Below are positions 44,470 to 54,155 of a stretch of DNA of 64,000 nt, in pieces (position 1 is the stretch's first letter; each line of letters begins with the position of its first letter). The notes under the pieces were generated by a model. That model saw nothing but the letters and a program-made list of their open reading frames with translations. It ran no database searches and was not told where the DNA came from. A program made the position numbers and the translations under genes. The stretch comes from Azophilus sp026709365 (GTDB lineage: Bacteria > Pseudomonadota > Gammaproteobacteria > Pseudomonadales > Azotimanducaceae): contig OZ241345.1 of NCBI GenBank assembly GCA_965200175.1, positions 868,001 through 932,000 on the forward strand, given 5' to 3'.

Positions 44470-46464
44470 TCAGGCAATGCCGTAGCGGCGGCGCACCTCG
44501 GGGCCAAGTGCTTCCTTGAGCGGGCCCAGCCAGGGCTCAAAAGGCCGCCAAGCCTCCAGTCCCTCCCGATAGATCGGCTGGCGGACCTGTTCCGAGCTCG
44601 GGGTTCGGATGCTGCGCTCGGTCTTGTGGAAGTCTAGGCAGGCCACCTCGAAGGGCAGTTCGCAAAAGTCCAGCAGGCGGCGCACCTGGCCTTCGAGGTT
44701 CTCCACCACCCGCTCATGCTGCACGAGCAGCACGAACCCTGGCAGCGTGGCGTTCCAGTGGTCCATCAACTCGACGTACTCCCGGTAATAGTTGCCGATC
44801 TCGGCGAGGCCGTAGGAGAACCCCTGGCCTTGGCCAAACAGCTGCTTGAAGCCGCTGAAGCAACAGGCCAAGGGGTGGCGGCGGGCGTCGATCACCTTGG
44901 CGTTGGGCAGCATCAGCTTGATCAGGCCGAGATGGACGAAGTTGTTGGGATTCTTGTCGATGAACCGGGCAGCACCCGCCCGGTAAACACGTGTGTCCTC
45001 CAAGTAGCTTTCGCCAAAGCGGCGGAAGTAGTCAGGATCCAATTCGGTGAGCACGGCCGGATAGCGCTGTCCCGGGGCGCCATCTCGAGACCGGCCCAGC
45101 CGGTTTGCCAAGCTCGGGATGTTCGGCAGCTCATGGGTGCCGTCCACCGCTGAGTGGGAGGCCAGGATTTGCTCCAGCAAGGTGGAGCCGGCCCGCGGCA
45201 GGCCGACGATGAATATGGGGTCCGGCGCCGGACAGCCTGCGTCCTGCGCTCCTGCGAACAGCGTCGGCCCGCAAACCGTCCTCTGCGCCTGAACGCGCGC
45301 CGCCAAAACACGCGCACTGTGCTTCACGCTGCCTTGCTTCAAGGCATTGCCCTGCTCGTAGCGGGCGAAGGACGCCTCGAACTCCGCCCGATCCTCGTGG
45401 GCCTTGCCCAAGGCAAAGCAGAGATGAACGCGATCCTCAAGTGCCACGTCCGCACGGTCGGCGCAGTCCTGCATGTGCGTCAGCTCGGCCTCGGTGAACC
45501 GATAGGTCTTGGTGTTGGCCAGGGACCAAAAGGCGTCGCCGTAGTCGGGCTGAAGGGCATAGGCTTGGCGGTAGGAGGCGGTGGCCGCATCCAGGCGGCC
45601 GATGGTCTTTTCCGCGTGGCCGCGCATGACGTGCAGCCGGTGCTGGCCCTGGCTGCGGGCAATGACCTGATCGTAGAGGCCGATCGCCCGCTCGTGCTGG
45701 CCAATGCCGGCCTTCGCGTTGGCGTGCAGCGCCAGGCAGGCCAAGTCCCCGGGGCGCTCGTCCACCAAGCGCTGGGTTTGCTCGTGGGCGCGCTCAAACT
45801 TCTGCATCCTGAGCAGCAGGTTAGCGTAGTCGCTGCGGCATCGTCCATGGTCCGGCGCCAGCGCCAGCGCCGTCTCCAGCACGAACTCCGCATCCGCCAG
45901 CAGCTCAAGCCGCTCGGCGATGCTGGCCAGCAAGCGGATGCCCTCCACGTCCTGCTTGTGAGACTGCAGGTAATGGCGGCAAAGCCGATCCGCCTTCTGT
46001 AGGCGGCCATCGTAAATGAAGGTGGCGACGCTCTGCAGTTCCTTGGGTAGGGCCGCGAAGTGATCCGCTTCGGCTTGGGCGGCGCGGGCGAGTTCTTCGA
46101 AGCCGGCCAATTGGCGCAGATTGACCAAGGCCTTCCAGGCGGCGAGCAAGGCTGGGTTGAGCCGCACCGCCCGCTCATAAGCTTGGCGCGCCGCCTCCAG
46201 CCGGTTTTCCGTCAGCAGCACATGCCCCCGCTCCTGATGGGCGCGGGGGTGTTCCGGTTCGACCGCCAGCAGCCGGTCGAGCGTGGCCAGGGCAGCGGGC
46301 GTCTTCTTGGCGTACCTTTGCGCAACGGCCAAGACGTAGAGCAACTCGACCTGATCGGCGGTGGAGGCGCCAACGGCCAAGGCCGCAGCCGCAACCCGTT
46401 CAGCACCTGCAAAATCCGCTCGCCGGATCAGGGCGCGGGCTTGGTCAGCCGCGCCGTCCTTCAC
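44470..46464 (-). CDS. TPR-repeat sulfotransferase
   Basis: 664 residues from GTG 46464. Residues 1 to about 390 are a run of tetratricopeptide repeats (for example HPRAHQERGHVLLTENRLEA, DYGDAFWSLANTK). The C-terminal sulfotransferase domain has the PAPS 5'-phosphosulfate loop in IFIVGLPRAGSTLLEQILAS and the 3'-phosphate region in VIDARRHPLACCFSGFKQLF. It should move sulfate from PAPS to a hydroxyl group on an unknown acceptor, with the TPR part binding partner proteins. It is downstream of a TBDR on the same strand, a recurrent pairing in marine proteobacteria. Confidence 0.9.
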   Translation of the reverse strand: MKDGAADQARALIRRADFAGAERVAAAALAVGASTADQVELLYVLAVAQRYAKKTPAALATLDRLLAVEPEHPRAHQERGHVLLTENRLEAARQAYERAVRLNPALLAAWKALVNLRQLAGFEELARAAQAEADHFAALPKELQSVATFIYDGRLQKADRLCRHYLQSHKQDVEGIRLLASIAERLELLADAEFVLETALALAPDHGRCRSDYANLLLRMQKFERAHEQTQRLVDERPGDLACLALHANAKAGIGQHERAIGLYDQVIARSQGQHRLHVMRGHAEKTIGRLDAATASYRQAYALQPDYGDAFWSLANTKTYRFTEAELTHMQDCADRADVALEDRVHLCFALGKAHEDRAEFEASFARYEQGNALKQGSVKHSARVLAARVQAQRTVCGPTLFAGAQDAGCPAPDPIFIVGLPRAGSTLLEQILASHSAVDGTHELPNIPSLANRLGRSRDGAPGQRYPAVLTELDPDYFRRFGESYLEDTRVYRAGAARFIDKNPNNFVHLGLIKLMLPNAKVIDARRHPLACCFSGFKQLFGQGQGFSYGLAEIGNYYREYVELMDHWNATLPGFVLLVQHERVVENLEGQVRRLLDFCELPFEVACLDFHKTERSIRTPSSEQVRQPIYREGLEAWRPFEPWLGPLKEALGPEVRRRYGIA

Positions 46465-46509
46465 CAGCGATTCTCGCTTGGGATCAAGTATGGCGTAGGT
46501 TCCCCAATC

Positions 46510-46569
46510 GAGGGCAAGACGCCCTCGCTCCGGAGCGGGATTCCCGGAGCGAGGGCGTCTTGCCCTCGT
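46510..46569. repeat. 25-bp perfect inverted repeat between TBDR and sulfotransferase genes
   Basis: Arms 46510-46534 (CGAGGGCAAGACGCCCTCGC plus TCCGG) and 46545-46569 are exact reverse complements around a 10-nt loop. Each arm also contains the shorter inverted pair CGAGGGC/GCCCTCG. No T tract follows, so simple intrinsic termination is doubtful. It is the longest perfect hairpin I noticed in the window. Confidence 0.85.
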
Positions 46570-46694
46570 ATTCCTTGACGATCATGGGCGGTTCCAAGCC
46601 TCAGCGCAACCGAACGGCCAAGCAGCCACCGGCCCTACTTGGAATTGCTGGTCCTTTACGCACTAGGACACCAACCCGAGTAGGTGGGGGCGCC

Positions 46695-49535
46695 CTACTC
46701 CAGATCGTAGGTGAACCGCACTCCAATGGTGCGCGGCCGGTTGGTGGTCACCGAGGGCGTGTAGTCAATGGCGTTGACGTTGATCTGGGCGTTCTTGTCC
46801 AAGACGTTGTCCACAAAAAGCTCCGCGCCCCAGGAGCCCGTCTGTAGGCCCGCCGCCAGATTCACGAAGGTATAGCCCTTCTGCACGTAGCGGGCCGCCT
46901 TGAAGCGGGTGTCGCCGTTGCCGTCCACGCCCACGAAGTTGGGATTAGTCACCGAGGCCAAGTCATCGCCCGCCAGCGGTAGGCCGAAGAAGCCGCCCTC
47001 CTCGACGATCTTCAGGCCCGTGCCGTTGCCGAACACCTGGGTGGCGACGTCCTCCACCAAGTAGGCATCGGCGCTGATCTCGGCGCGGCTGTCGCCGGTG
47101 TAGGTGATGGCCCCGCGAACGTAGGCGTCCGCCTGGACGTTCATGAGGTTCAGGTCGCGGAAGTCGTACCGGGCGCGCAGGTTGGCGCGCAGCTTCGGCG
47201 TCCACGGCAGGCGGCTGCCCACCGGCACGACCACCTCCTCCAACTGCGGATTGATGCGCGTCAGCTTGTTGTCAACGTAGCTGAGGCCGCCATTGAGGGT
47301 GAGGTTCGGCGTCGCCAGCCAAGTGAAGTCCACATCCAAGCCGTCCACGTCGGCGTCGCCGGCGTTCTCGATGAACACCAGGAACGCCACGTTGGCCGGG
47401 TCAAACCGGGAGGTCTGCAAGTCGTCGATCTTGGTGGTGTAGGCGGTGGCGTTGATCTGCAGGGTGCGCTCCAGGAAGGTGCCCTTCAGGCCGATCTCGA
47501 AGTTCTCCAGCTTGTCCGTTCGGGCAATGGCGGGCACCAGGTAGCCTTCATACACTCCGCTCTGATTGCCCGAGGGCGTGCCGGCGTTGCGGTTGGCGGT
47601 CTGCGGCCGGAACCCCTCCGACCAAGCTGCGAACACCATGGCATCGTCAGTGATGTCGAAGTCCACCGTGGCCCGAAAGATGGTGTCGCTCTCCTGGATC
47701 ACGCCGTCATCGTTCAGGCTGCCGATGTAGAAGGTGCCCTGGGCCACCCCATCGGCAATCGCTTGGGCGTTGCCCTCGCTGAAGAAGGCGGTCAGGTCGC
47801 TCAGGTTGCCGGACTCGTTGTAGGCCCCCAAGGCCTCCAGGCGCCTCGACACCCGGTTGTCGAACCCTTGGCCGTCGCAGGGCGTGGCAGCGCCCTTGCA
47901 GCCGAACGATGAGCCGGTGGAGCCGGTGAACTCGAGGTCAAGGTCGTAGTCGCGCACCCCGAAGCTGGCGGAAAGCCGGTCGGTGAGGTCGAGGCTGAAC
48001 TCGCCAAAGAAGGCGACCTGCTCCTCCTCGCGGGTGAAGTTGTTGACGAAGATCGTCTGCGGGCCGCGTCCGTAGGGGTTGGACACCCCATCCACCGTGC
48101 TGACGATGTTGTTCGGTCCCGGCGGCGAGTTGGCAGGGTCGGTGACGGTGCCCGGCGCCGCCGCCGCGTTGAAGCCGGCGTCCACCGCGCCTGGGTATTG
48201 GAACTGGCCATCGGAGACGATCTTCTGGTCGTCCAGGAAAACGCCTGCGGTGATGCGCCAGCGACGGGCCGGGTCCGTGCTGATGCGGAACTCATGGGTC
48301 AGGCGCTCGCTGGCGGTGTTCTCAACGTACTGCTTGGTGGGGTCGAAGCATTGCGTGGCGTTGGAGTAGCCGCCGGTGCAGACGTAATAGGCTTGGTAGC
48401 CGCCGCCCACCGTGTAGCCGGTGTAGTCCTGAACGTAGAAGACGTCGCGGTCGAGGAAGCCGCCGGTGTAGATGGCGTCAAGTTCGCCCAGACGCCCGGT
48501 GAGGGTCCAGGTGGTGAGGCCGAAGTCGTCCTCGTTGCGGCTCGGCGCGAAGCGGTTCACGGCGCTCTTGGTGTCCGCCAGCACCGGGTCGTACTCGAAC
48601 ACGCCCTCGGCCTCCAAGGACTGCTCGGTGTGCTGGACCACTAGGTCCCAGTCGTCGTTGATCAGGTAGGAGACGCCAAAGCGGGCGCCGGCGTACACCG
48701 CCTCGTTGAAGTCGTCCTCCACCAGTTGGCTGTTGTCGGCGCTGGCCATCCGCGCCCGCTGGCCGCCGCAGGCGGCGTTGTCCACGTCCGCCTTGCCGGT
48801 GCAGATGGCGGCGGCGCTGGAGATCTGGTTGCGGTTGATGACCTCGATGCTCGGCGTGAACAGGCCGGGCGCGTTGTCGATCCAGCCGCCGGCACGGTCG
48901 TTGTAGGCGGCCACTCGAAAGGCGAGCTGCTCCGACAGCGGCATGTTCAGGAAGGCCTCCACGGCGGTGCTCGGATCGCCGCCCTTGGTGAGGCTGAAGC
49001 GCGTGTCCACGCCGATGTCGAACCCATCGTGCTGCGGCTTGTTGGTGATCAGGCGCACCGTGCCGGTTTGGGAGCTGGCGCCAAACAGCGTGCCTTGGGG
49101 GCCGGGCAGCACTTCGATGCGCGCAAGGTCCGTGGCGTAAACGTCCAGGTTGCGGGCCGCAAAGGAGACCGGCTGCTCGTCCTGGTAGAGCGCCACCCCG
49201 GGCGAGGTGCCTTGAATCGACGAGACCGTGAGCGCCGACTGCTCGGTGGCCGCGCCGCGGACGAACAGCTCGTTGCGTCCCGGGCCGCGCCCGGAGGAGA
49301 CCACGTTGGAGAGGTACTGGACGTACTCGTCAAAGCTGTCCACGCCGAGTTCGTCGATGTCGTCGCCGGTCATGGCCTGCACGGAGACCGGGATGTCCTC
49401 CGCCGACTGGGCGCGCTTGGTGGCGGTGACCACCACTTCCTCAATGGTTCCGGTCTGCGCGGCCACCGAGCCTGCGGCGCTCATGGCGATGGCCGAAAGC
49501 ACGGCACGGTTCAACTTGCTGCGTTCAAAGTGCAT
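46695..49535 (-). CDS. TonB-dependent receptor, full length
   Basis: 946 residues from ATG 49535 with GAGG upstream. Signal peptide ends near AGSVAAQ; a TonB-box-like stretch IEEVVVTATKR follows, then the plug (IPVSVQAMTGDDIDELGVDS, IEVLPGPQGTLFGASSQTGT) and the 22-strand barrel, ending TIGVRFTYDLE. The plug sequence is of the large CarA/FyuA-like group that handles siderophores, sugars or other bulky ligands. Co-directional with the downstream TPR-sulfotransferase. Ligand unknown. Confidence 0.94.
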   Translation of the reverse strand: MHFERSKLNRAVLSAIAMSAAGSVAAQTGTIEEVVVTATKRAQSAEDIPVSVQAMTGDDIDELGVDSFDEYVQYLSNVVSSGRGPGRNELFVRGAATEQSALTVSSIQGTSPGVALYQDEQPVSFAARNLDVYATDLARIEVLPGPQGTLFGASSQTGTVRLITNKPQHDGFDIGVDTRFSLTKGGDPSTAVEAFLNMPLSEQLAFRVAAYNDRAGGWIDNAPGLFTPSIEVINRNQISSAAAICTGKADVDNAACGGQRARMASADNSQLVEDDFNEAVYAGARFGVSYLINDDWDLVVQHTEQSLEAEGVFEYDPVLADTKSAVNRFAPSRNEDDFGLTTWTLTGRLGELDAIYTGGFLDRDVFYVQDYTGYTVGGGYQAYYVCTGGYSNATQCFDPTKQYVENTASERLTHEFRISTDPARRWRITAGVFLDDQKIVSDGQFQYPGAVDAGFNAAAAPGTVTDPANSPPGPNNIVSTVDGVSNPYGRGPQTIFVNNFTREEEQVAFFGEFSLDLTDRLSASFGVRDYDLDLEFTGSTGSSFGCKGAATPCDGQGFDNRVSRRLEALGAYNESGNLSDLTAFFSEGNAQAIADGVAQGTFYIGSLNDDGVIQESDTIFRATVDFDITDDAMVFAAWSEGFRPQTANRNAGTPSGNQSGVYEGYLVPAIARTDKLENFEIGLKGTFLERTLQINATAYTTKIDDLQTSRFDPANVAFLVFIENAGDADVDGLDVDFTWLATPNLTLNGGLSYVDNKLTRINPQLEEVVVPVGSRLPWTPKLRANLRARYDFRDLNLMNVQADAYVRGAITYTGDSRAEISADAYLVEDVATQVFGNGTGLKIVEEGGFFGLPLAGDDLASVTNPNFVGVDGNGDTRFKAARYVQKGYTFVNLAAGLQTGSWGAELFVDNVLDKNAQINVNAIDYTPSVTTNRPRTIGVRFTYDLE

Positions 49536-49644
49536 GGATTACCTCTTTTTTGGCTGCTTGCAAACGCCGTTGCGGAACAAGAGCCAAAGTCAAGCAATCC
49601 TCAATGACACACCCCAACAACCGCGGCGGAGCGCCATCATATAT

Positions 49645-51462
49645 CTAATACATGGCCTCAATCAAATCCGCGTACTTCTCATGCACCACCTTGCGCTTGA
49701 GCTTCTGGGTGGGCGTCAGCTCATCGTCCTCCGGATCGAGCAGCTGATCGATCAGCTTGAACTTCTTGATGGTCTCCACCCGGGCGAACTTGGCGTTGAC
49801 CGCTTCGATCTCCCCGCCGATCAGGTCCTGCACCGCCTGGGTGTGGCATAGGCTGGTGTAGTTGGTGAAGGGCACATCATGGTCCTGGGCGAACTTGGTG
49901 ACGTTCTCATGGTCGATCATCACTAGGCAGGTCAGGTAGGGGCGGCGGTCGCCCACCACCACCGCATCGGTGACGTAGGGAGAGAACTTGAGCTGGTTCT
50001 CGATTTCGCTCGGCGTGATGTTCTTGCCGCCGGCGGTGATGATGATGTCCTTCATCCGATCGACGATGTAAACGTAGCCGTCATCGTCGATGCGCCCCAC
50101 GTCGCCGGTGTGCAGCCAGCCTTGGCGGAAGGTCTCGGCGGTCTTCTCCGGCTTGTTCCAGTAGCCGCGTATCACGCCGGCACTGCGGATGAGGATCTCC
50201 CCTTCCTCTGAAAGCGTCACGTCCACGTCCGCGTTGGCCTTGCCGACGCTGCCGATGCGGGTCTCGCCGGGCAGGTTGGCGGTGGCAAGGCCTGCGCACT
50301 CGGTCTGCCCATAGACCTCGAACATCGGCTTGTTCATGGTCCAGAACCAATCGATGAGCTCCGGCGCGATGGGCGCTGCGCCAGTTGAAAGCCAGCGGCA
50401 GCGATCCAGGCCCAGGAACACCAGAACGTTCTTGAACACCAGCCAGTCGGCCGCCGCGCAGGCCAGGCGCAACGGCCAGGGCACCGGCCGGCCGGCCTTG
50501 GTGAAGCCCGCGCGCTTAAGCCCGGCCCGCAACGCGAGGCCGTAAGCGAAGCGCCCCAAGGCGGTGCCGTCCTTCAGCTTGATGGTGATGGTGGAGTGCT
50601 GCTTCTCCCACACCCGCGGCACGGCGAAGGCCACTGTCGGAGCCACCTCCTGCTGGTCCTGGACGAAGGTTTCCGGCTCCTCCACCAAATTGACGACGCA
50701 GCCGCACTCAATGCCGCAGAAGGTGTAGAACATGCGCCCCGCCACGTGGGCCAGGGGCAGAAAGCCGATCTGCTCGTCGGTGTCGTAAACGCCGTAGATG
50801 CGCTGCAGGTTGCGCATCATGAAGATCATGTTCCCCTGGCTGATCATGGCCCCCTTGGGCGGGCCGGTGGTGCCGGAGGTGTAGGTGAGGATCATCAGGT
50901 CCTCCGGCTTGGCCGCGTCGATGGCCGCGCGCCAATCCTCGCCGCGCTCCTCGCCGTAGGCGGCGCCGAGGGCGATCAGCTCCGCATAGCTCATGCACTG
51001 CGGATCGCTGAAGTTGCGCAGCCCCTCCATGTCGAAAATGATGATCCTCTCCAGGGTCGGCGCGCGCTCCCGGACCTCGAGCACCTTGTCGAGCTGCTCC
51101 TCGTCCTCGGCGAAGTAGAAGCGGGTGCCGCTGTCGTTGATCAGGTAGGCCACCTGCTCCGGAGAATCAGTGGGATAGACGCCGTTGGAAACGCCGCCGA
51201 TGCAGTTGACGCCAAGGTCGGCGAACAGCCATTCCTTGCAGGCCTCACCGGCGATGGAGCAGACGTCGCCGCGCTCAAGGCCCAAGGACTTCAGCCCCAA
51301 GCCCACCAAGCGGGCCTGCTCGCCGTAGTCGGCCCAGGTGTATTCGTTCCAGATGCCGAAGTCCTTCTCCCTGAGCGCCACCTTGGGGCCCCAGTCGGCC
51401 ACCCGCTTCCAGAAGAGCTGCGGCACCGTGGCGCAGCCGTCAATCGCGTCATTCGCGCTCAT
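49645..51462 (-). CDS. AMP-forming acyl-CoA synthetase (long-chain fatty-acid type)
   Basis: 605 residues from ATG 51462, overlapping the livF-like stop (ATGA). Adenylate-forming motifs: LTYTSGTTGPPKGAM (P-loop), FEVYGQTECAG, GWLHTGDVGRIDDDGYVYIVDRMKDIIIT and the C-terminal catalytic Lys region TPTQKLKRKVVHEKYADLI. The N-terminus (PQLFWKRVADWGPKVALREK) matches the FadD15-like group. It activates a carboxylic acid to its CoA thioester. Being last in an operon with LivFGMH genes suggests that the imported compound is an acid that is charged with CoA on entry. Confidence 0.93.
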   Translation of the reverse strand: MSANDAIDGCATVPQLFWKRVADWGPKVALREKDFGIWNEYTWADYGEQARLVGLGLKSLGLERGDVCSIAGEACKEWLFADLGVNCIGGVSNGVYPTDSPEQVAYLINDSGTRFYFAEDEEQLDKVLEVRERAPTLERIIIFDMEGLRNFSDPQCMSYAELIALGAAYGEERGEDWRAAIDAAKPEDLMILTYTSGTTGPPKGAMISQGNMIFMMRNLQRIYGVYDTDEQIGFLPLAHVAGRMFYTFCGIECGCVVNLVEEPETFVQDQQEVAPTVAFAVPRVWEKQHSTITIKLKDGTALGRFAYGLALRAGLKRAGFTKAGRPVPWPLRLACAAADWLVFKNVLVFLGLDRCRWLSTGAAPIAPELIDWFWTMNKPMFEVYGQTECAGLATANLPGETRIGSVGKANADVDVTLSEEGEILIRSAGVIRGYWNKPEKTAETFRQGWLHTGDVGRIDDDGYVYIVDRMKDIIITAGGKNITPSEIENQLKFSPYVTDAVVVGDRRPYLTCLVMIDHENVTKFAQDHDVPFTNYTSLCHTQAVQDLIGGEIEAVNAKFARVETIKKFKLIDQLLDPEDDELTPTQKLKRKVVHEKYADLIEAMY

Positions 51463-52226
51463 CGCCAGGTCTTCCTCTGCTTCCAGCGGCGGCGCCCGCG
51501 CACGCCCTCATCCTTCATGCCCAAGTAGAACTCCTGAATGTCCGGGGCGTTCCTGAGCCGCTCGCAGGTATCCTCCATGACGATGCGGCCGTTCTCCATG
51601 ACATAGCCGTAGTCGCCGATGTCCAGCGCCATCTTGGCGTTCTGCTCCACCAGCAGCATGGTGACGTTGCGCTCCTTGTTGAGCCGCACGATGATCTCCG
51701 CGATCTCATGCACCAGACGGGGCGACAGGCCCAAGGACGGCTCATCGAGCAGTATGAGGTTCGGGCGCAGCATCAGGGCGCGGCCAATGGCCAGCATCTG
51801 CTGCTGGCCGCCGGAGAGCACTTGGGCCGGTTGCCTGCCGAAGCCCTTCAGCACCGGGAAGTAGCCGTAAACCTGCTCGATGTCCGCGTCGATCTCGCCG
51901 TCCCGGCGCGAGTACGCGCCCATGCGCAGGTTCTCCTCCACGGTCAGGAAGGGGAACACCTCCCGCCCCTCGGGCACATGGCCTATGCCGCGCCGCGCCA
52001 CCCAATCCGGATCGCGCGCCTGGATGGCCTCGCCTTGGTATTCGACAACGCCCTTCTGCGGCTCCATCGCGCCGCTGATGGTCTTGAGCACCGTGGTCTT
52101 GCCCGCGCCGTTGGCGCCGAGCAGGCTGACGATCTGCCCTTCCCGAACGGCCATGCTGACCCCGCGAATGGCCATGATCGGGCCGTAGTAGGTCTCGATG
52201 TTGCGCAGCGCGAGCAGGGATGGCAC
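51459..52226 (-). CDS. livF: Branched-chain-type ABC transporter ATP-binding protein (LivF-like)
   Basis: 255 residues from GTG 52226, 2 bp after the livG stop. Walker A GANGAGKTT, signature LSGGQQQMLAIGRAL, Walker B LILLDEPSLGLSP and the switch VEQNAKMALDI are as in LivF. The substrate may not be branched-chain amino acids; this family also carries amides, urea and aromatic acids. A basic C-terminal tail (GRRRWKQRKTWR) is longer than usual and overlaps the ligase start. Confidence 0.92.
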   Translation of the reverse strand: MPSLLALRNIETYYGPIMAIRGVSMAVREGQIVSLLGANGAGKTTVLKTISGAMEPQKGVVEYQGEAIQARDPDWVARRGIGHVPEGREVFPFLTVEENLRMGAYSRRDGEIDADIEQVYGYFPVLKGFGRQPAQVLSGGQQQMLAIGRALMLRPNLILLDEPSLGLSPRLVHEIAEIIVRLNKERNVTMLLVEQNAKMALDIGDYGYVMENGRIVMEDTCERLRNAPDIQEFYLGMKDEGVRGRRRWKQRKTWR

Positions 52227-52228
52227 CG

Positions 52229-52987
52229 TCAGTCCCCGAGGTAGGCGCGTTGCACCTGCGGATGGCTCTGCACCTCCGACGGGGTGCCGATGGTGATCAG
52301 CGCCCCGTCCGCCATCGCCAGCACCCGGCTGGACGCCCGGCTCACCAGATTCATGTCGTGCTCCACCATCATCACCGTCACCCCGAGCCCCTCGTTGATG
52401 TCCTCCAGCCAAAAGGACAAGTCCTCGGTCTCCTCGGGGTTCAGGCCCGAGGAGGGCTCATCGAGCAGCAGCAGCCTCGGCCGCAGGCACAGCGCCCGGG
52501 CGATCTCGACCATTTTGCGGGCGCCGAAGGGCAGTTCGCTGATCGGCTTGTCGCGGTAGCTTTGCAAGTCCAGCAGGTCGATGACATCCTCCACTGACTC
52601 GCGCAGCGCCAGTTCGCCGCGCCGCACCGACGGCAGGAAGAACAGCTCCGAGAGCAGGTTGCTGCGCCGGTGGATGTGGCAGCCGATGAGCAGGTTCTTG
52701 AGCACCGTCTCCCGCTCGAACAGCTCCGTGTTCTGAAAGGTCCGGGCAATGCCGATTTCGGCGATGGCATGGGCCGGCAGCCCGGTGATGTTCCGGCCAT
52801 CGAAGGCGATGGCGCCTTGGTCCAGGTCATAGATGCGGCTGATGAGATTGAACACCGTGGTCTTGCCCGCGCCGTTCGGCCCGACGATGCTGAACACCTC
52901 GCCCGGCTCCACCGAGAACGACAGATCGCGCACCGCCTTGACGCCGCCGAAGCTCGCCGACAGGTTTTCGGCGACCAGCAGGCTCAT
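52229..52987 (-). CDS. livG: Branched-chain-type ABC transporter ATP-binding protein (LivG-like)
   Basis: 252 residues. Walker A GPNGAGKTT, the LivG-type RTFQNTELFERETVLKNLLI segment, signature ELPFGARKMVEIARAL (a degenerate LSGGQ, normal in LivG), Walker B LLLLDEPSSGLNPEE and VEHDMNLV. It pairs with LivF as the heterodimeric ATPase. It overlaps the permease gene livM by 4 bp. Confidence 0.93.
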   Translation of the reverse strand: MSLLVAENLSASFGGVKAVRDLSFSVEPGEVFSIVGPNGAGKTTVFNLISRIYDLDQGAIAFDGRNITGLPAHAIAEIGIARTFQNTELFERETVLKNLLIGCHIHRRSNLLSELFFLPSVRRGELALRESVEDVIDLLDLQSYRDKPISELPFGARKMVEIARALCLRPRLLLLDEPSSGLNPEETEDLSFWLEDINEGLGVTVMMVEHDMNLVSRASSRVLAMADGALITIGTPSEVQSHPQVQRAYLGD

Positions 52988-54057
52988 CGCAGGCGCTCCG
53001 TCCGCAAATAACTCCGCTGGCGTTTGTAGGTGGCCCGGCGATAGAGCGGAAACTCCTCAAAGAACAGCCGAATCTTGCGCCAGCGCCCGTACAGGCCGTC
53101 GGGTTCATAGATCAGGAACAGCACCAGGATCAGGCCGAAGACCCCAGCCTCAAGGCCGGGTATCTGGCTCACGGCAGGCGGCGCCGCGTCGCGGAGCAAG
53201 GCGATGCCCTGCGGCAGGAGGCCGATGAAGATGGCCCCGTAAATGACCCCGTGCATGGAGCCGAGGCCGCCCACCACCACCATCAGCAACAACTGGATGG
53301 AGGTCGCCAGGGTGAACGCATCCGGCGCCAAGTAGCCGATCTTGTGGGCAAACAAGGCGCCGGCCAGCCCGGTGAAGGCGGCGGAGATGCCGAACGCCAA
53401 GGTCTTGGTGTAGGCGATGTGAATGCCCATGCTCTCCGCCGAGGTCTCCGAATCCCGCACTGCCGCCATGGCCCGGCCGGTCGGGCTGCGCAGCCAGTTG
53501 AGCGCCGCCACCATCGACGCAAACAGCGCCAGCAGGCAGAGGTAGTAGAAGGCCACCGGCGCCGAGAGGTCGATGCCGAGTTCCGCCCGGGGCACCGGCA
53601 TGCCCCGAAAGCCGCCGGTAACCGACACCCAATGGGACAGCACCTGCTCCACGATCACCAAAAAGGCCAGCGTGGCTACGGCCAGGTAGATGCCGGTCAT
53701 GCGCAGCGCCGGAATCCCCACCGCGATGCCGACCGCGCCGGAGAAGCCGGTTGCCGCCGCCAAGGCCAGCGGAAAGGGCCAGCCCTGATTCAGCAGCCAA
53801 GCGTGGCAGTACGCGCCGATCGCCAGAAAGGCGGCATGGCCCAAGCTGACTTGGCCGGTGTAGCCCACCAGCAGCATGAGCCCGACGCCGGCGATGGCGT
53901 AGATGTAAACCAACGCCATCTCGCCCAGCAGGAAGCGATCCAGCGCCAGCGGTGCCAGCAGGACCGCCAGCGCCAGCAGGCCGTACCAGAAGCGCTGGCC
54001 GTTGTGCTTGAACAGATCGATGTCCTGGGCGTAGGACGTCTTGCGAATGAAGCGCAT
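52984..54057 (-). CDS. livM: Branched-chain-type ABC transporter permease (LivM-like)
   Basis: 357 residues with about eight to ten membrane segments. GYTGQVSLGHAAFLAIGAYC and SETSAESMGIHIAYTKTLAF are the LivM signatures, the second being the coupling-helix region. The C-terminal extension (RKIRLFFEEFPLYRRATYK) is cytoplasmic and basic. 98 bp separate it from livH, with no visible feature. Confidence 0.93.
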   Translation of the reverse strand: MRFIRKTSYAQDIDLFKHNGQRFWYGLLALAVLLAPLALDRFLLGEMALVYIYAIAGVGLMLLVGYTGQVSLGHAAFLAIGAYCHAWLLNQGWPFPLALAAATGFSGAVGIAVGIPALRMTGIYLAVATLAFLVIVEQVLSHWVSVTGGFRGMPVPRAELGIDLSAPVAFYYLCLLALFASMVAALNWLRSPTGRAMAAVRDSETSAESMGIHIAYTKTLAFGISAAFTGLAGALFAHKIGYLAPDAFTLATSIQLLLMVVVGGLGSMHGVIYGAIFIGLLPQGIALLRDAAPPAVSQIPGLEAGVFGLILVLFLIYEPDGLYGRWRKIRLFFEEFPLYRRATYKRQRSYLRTERLR

Positions 54058-54155
54058 CGCCCCGCCCTATTTCTCTTGATCGCGGAACAAGGTTTTCACG
54101 CTAGCCAACTCTTGCGCCCGGACACCGGCTTGCCATCAATCAGCGACATCGCGCG

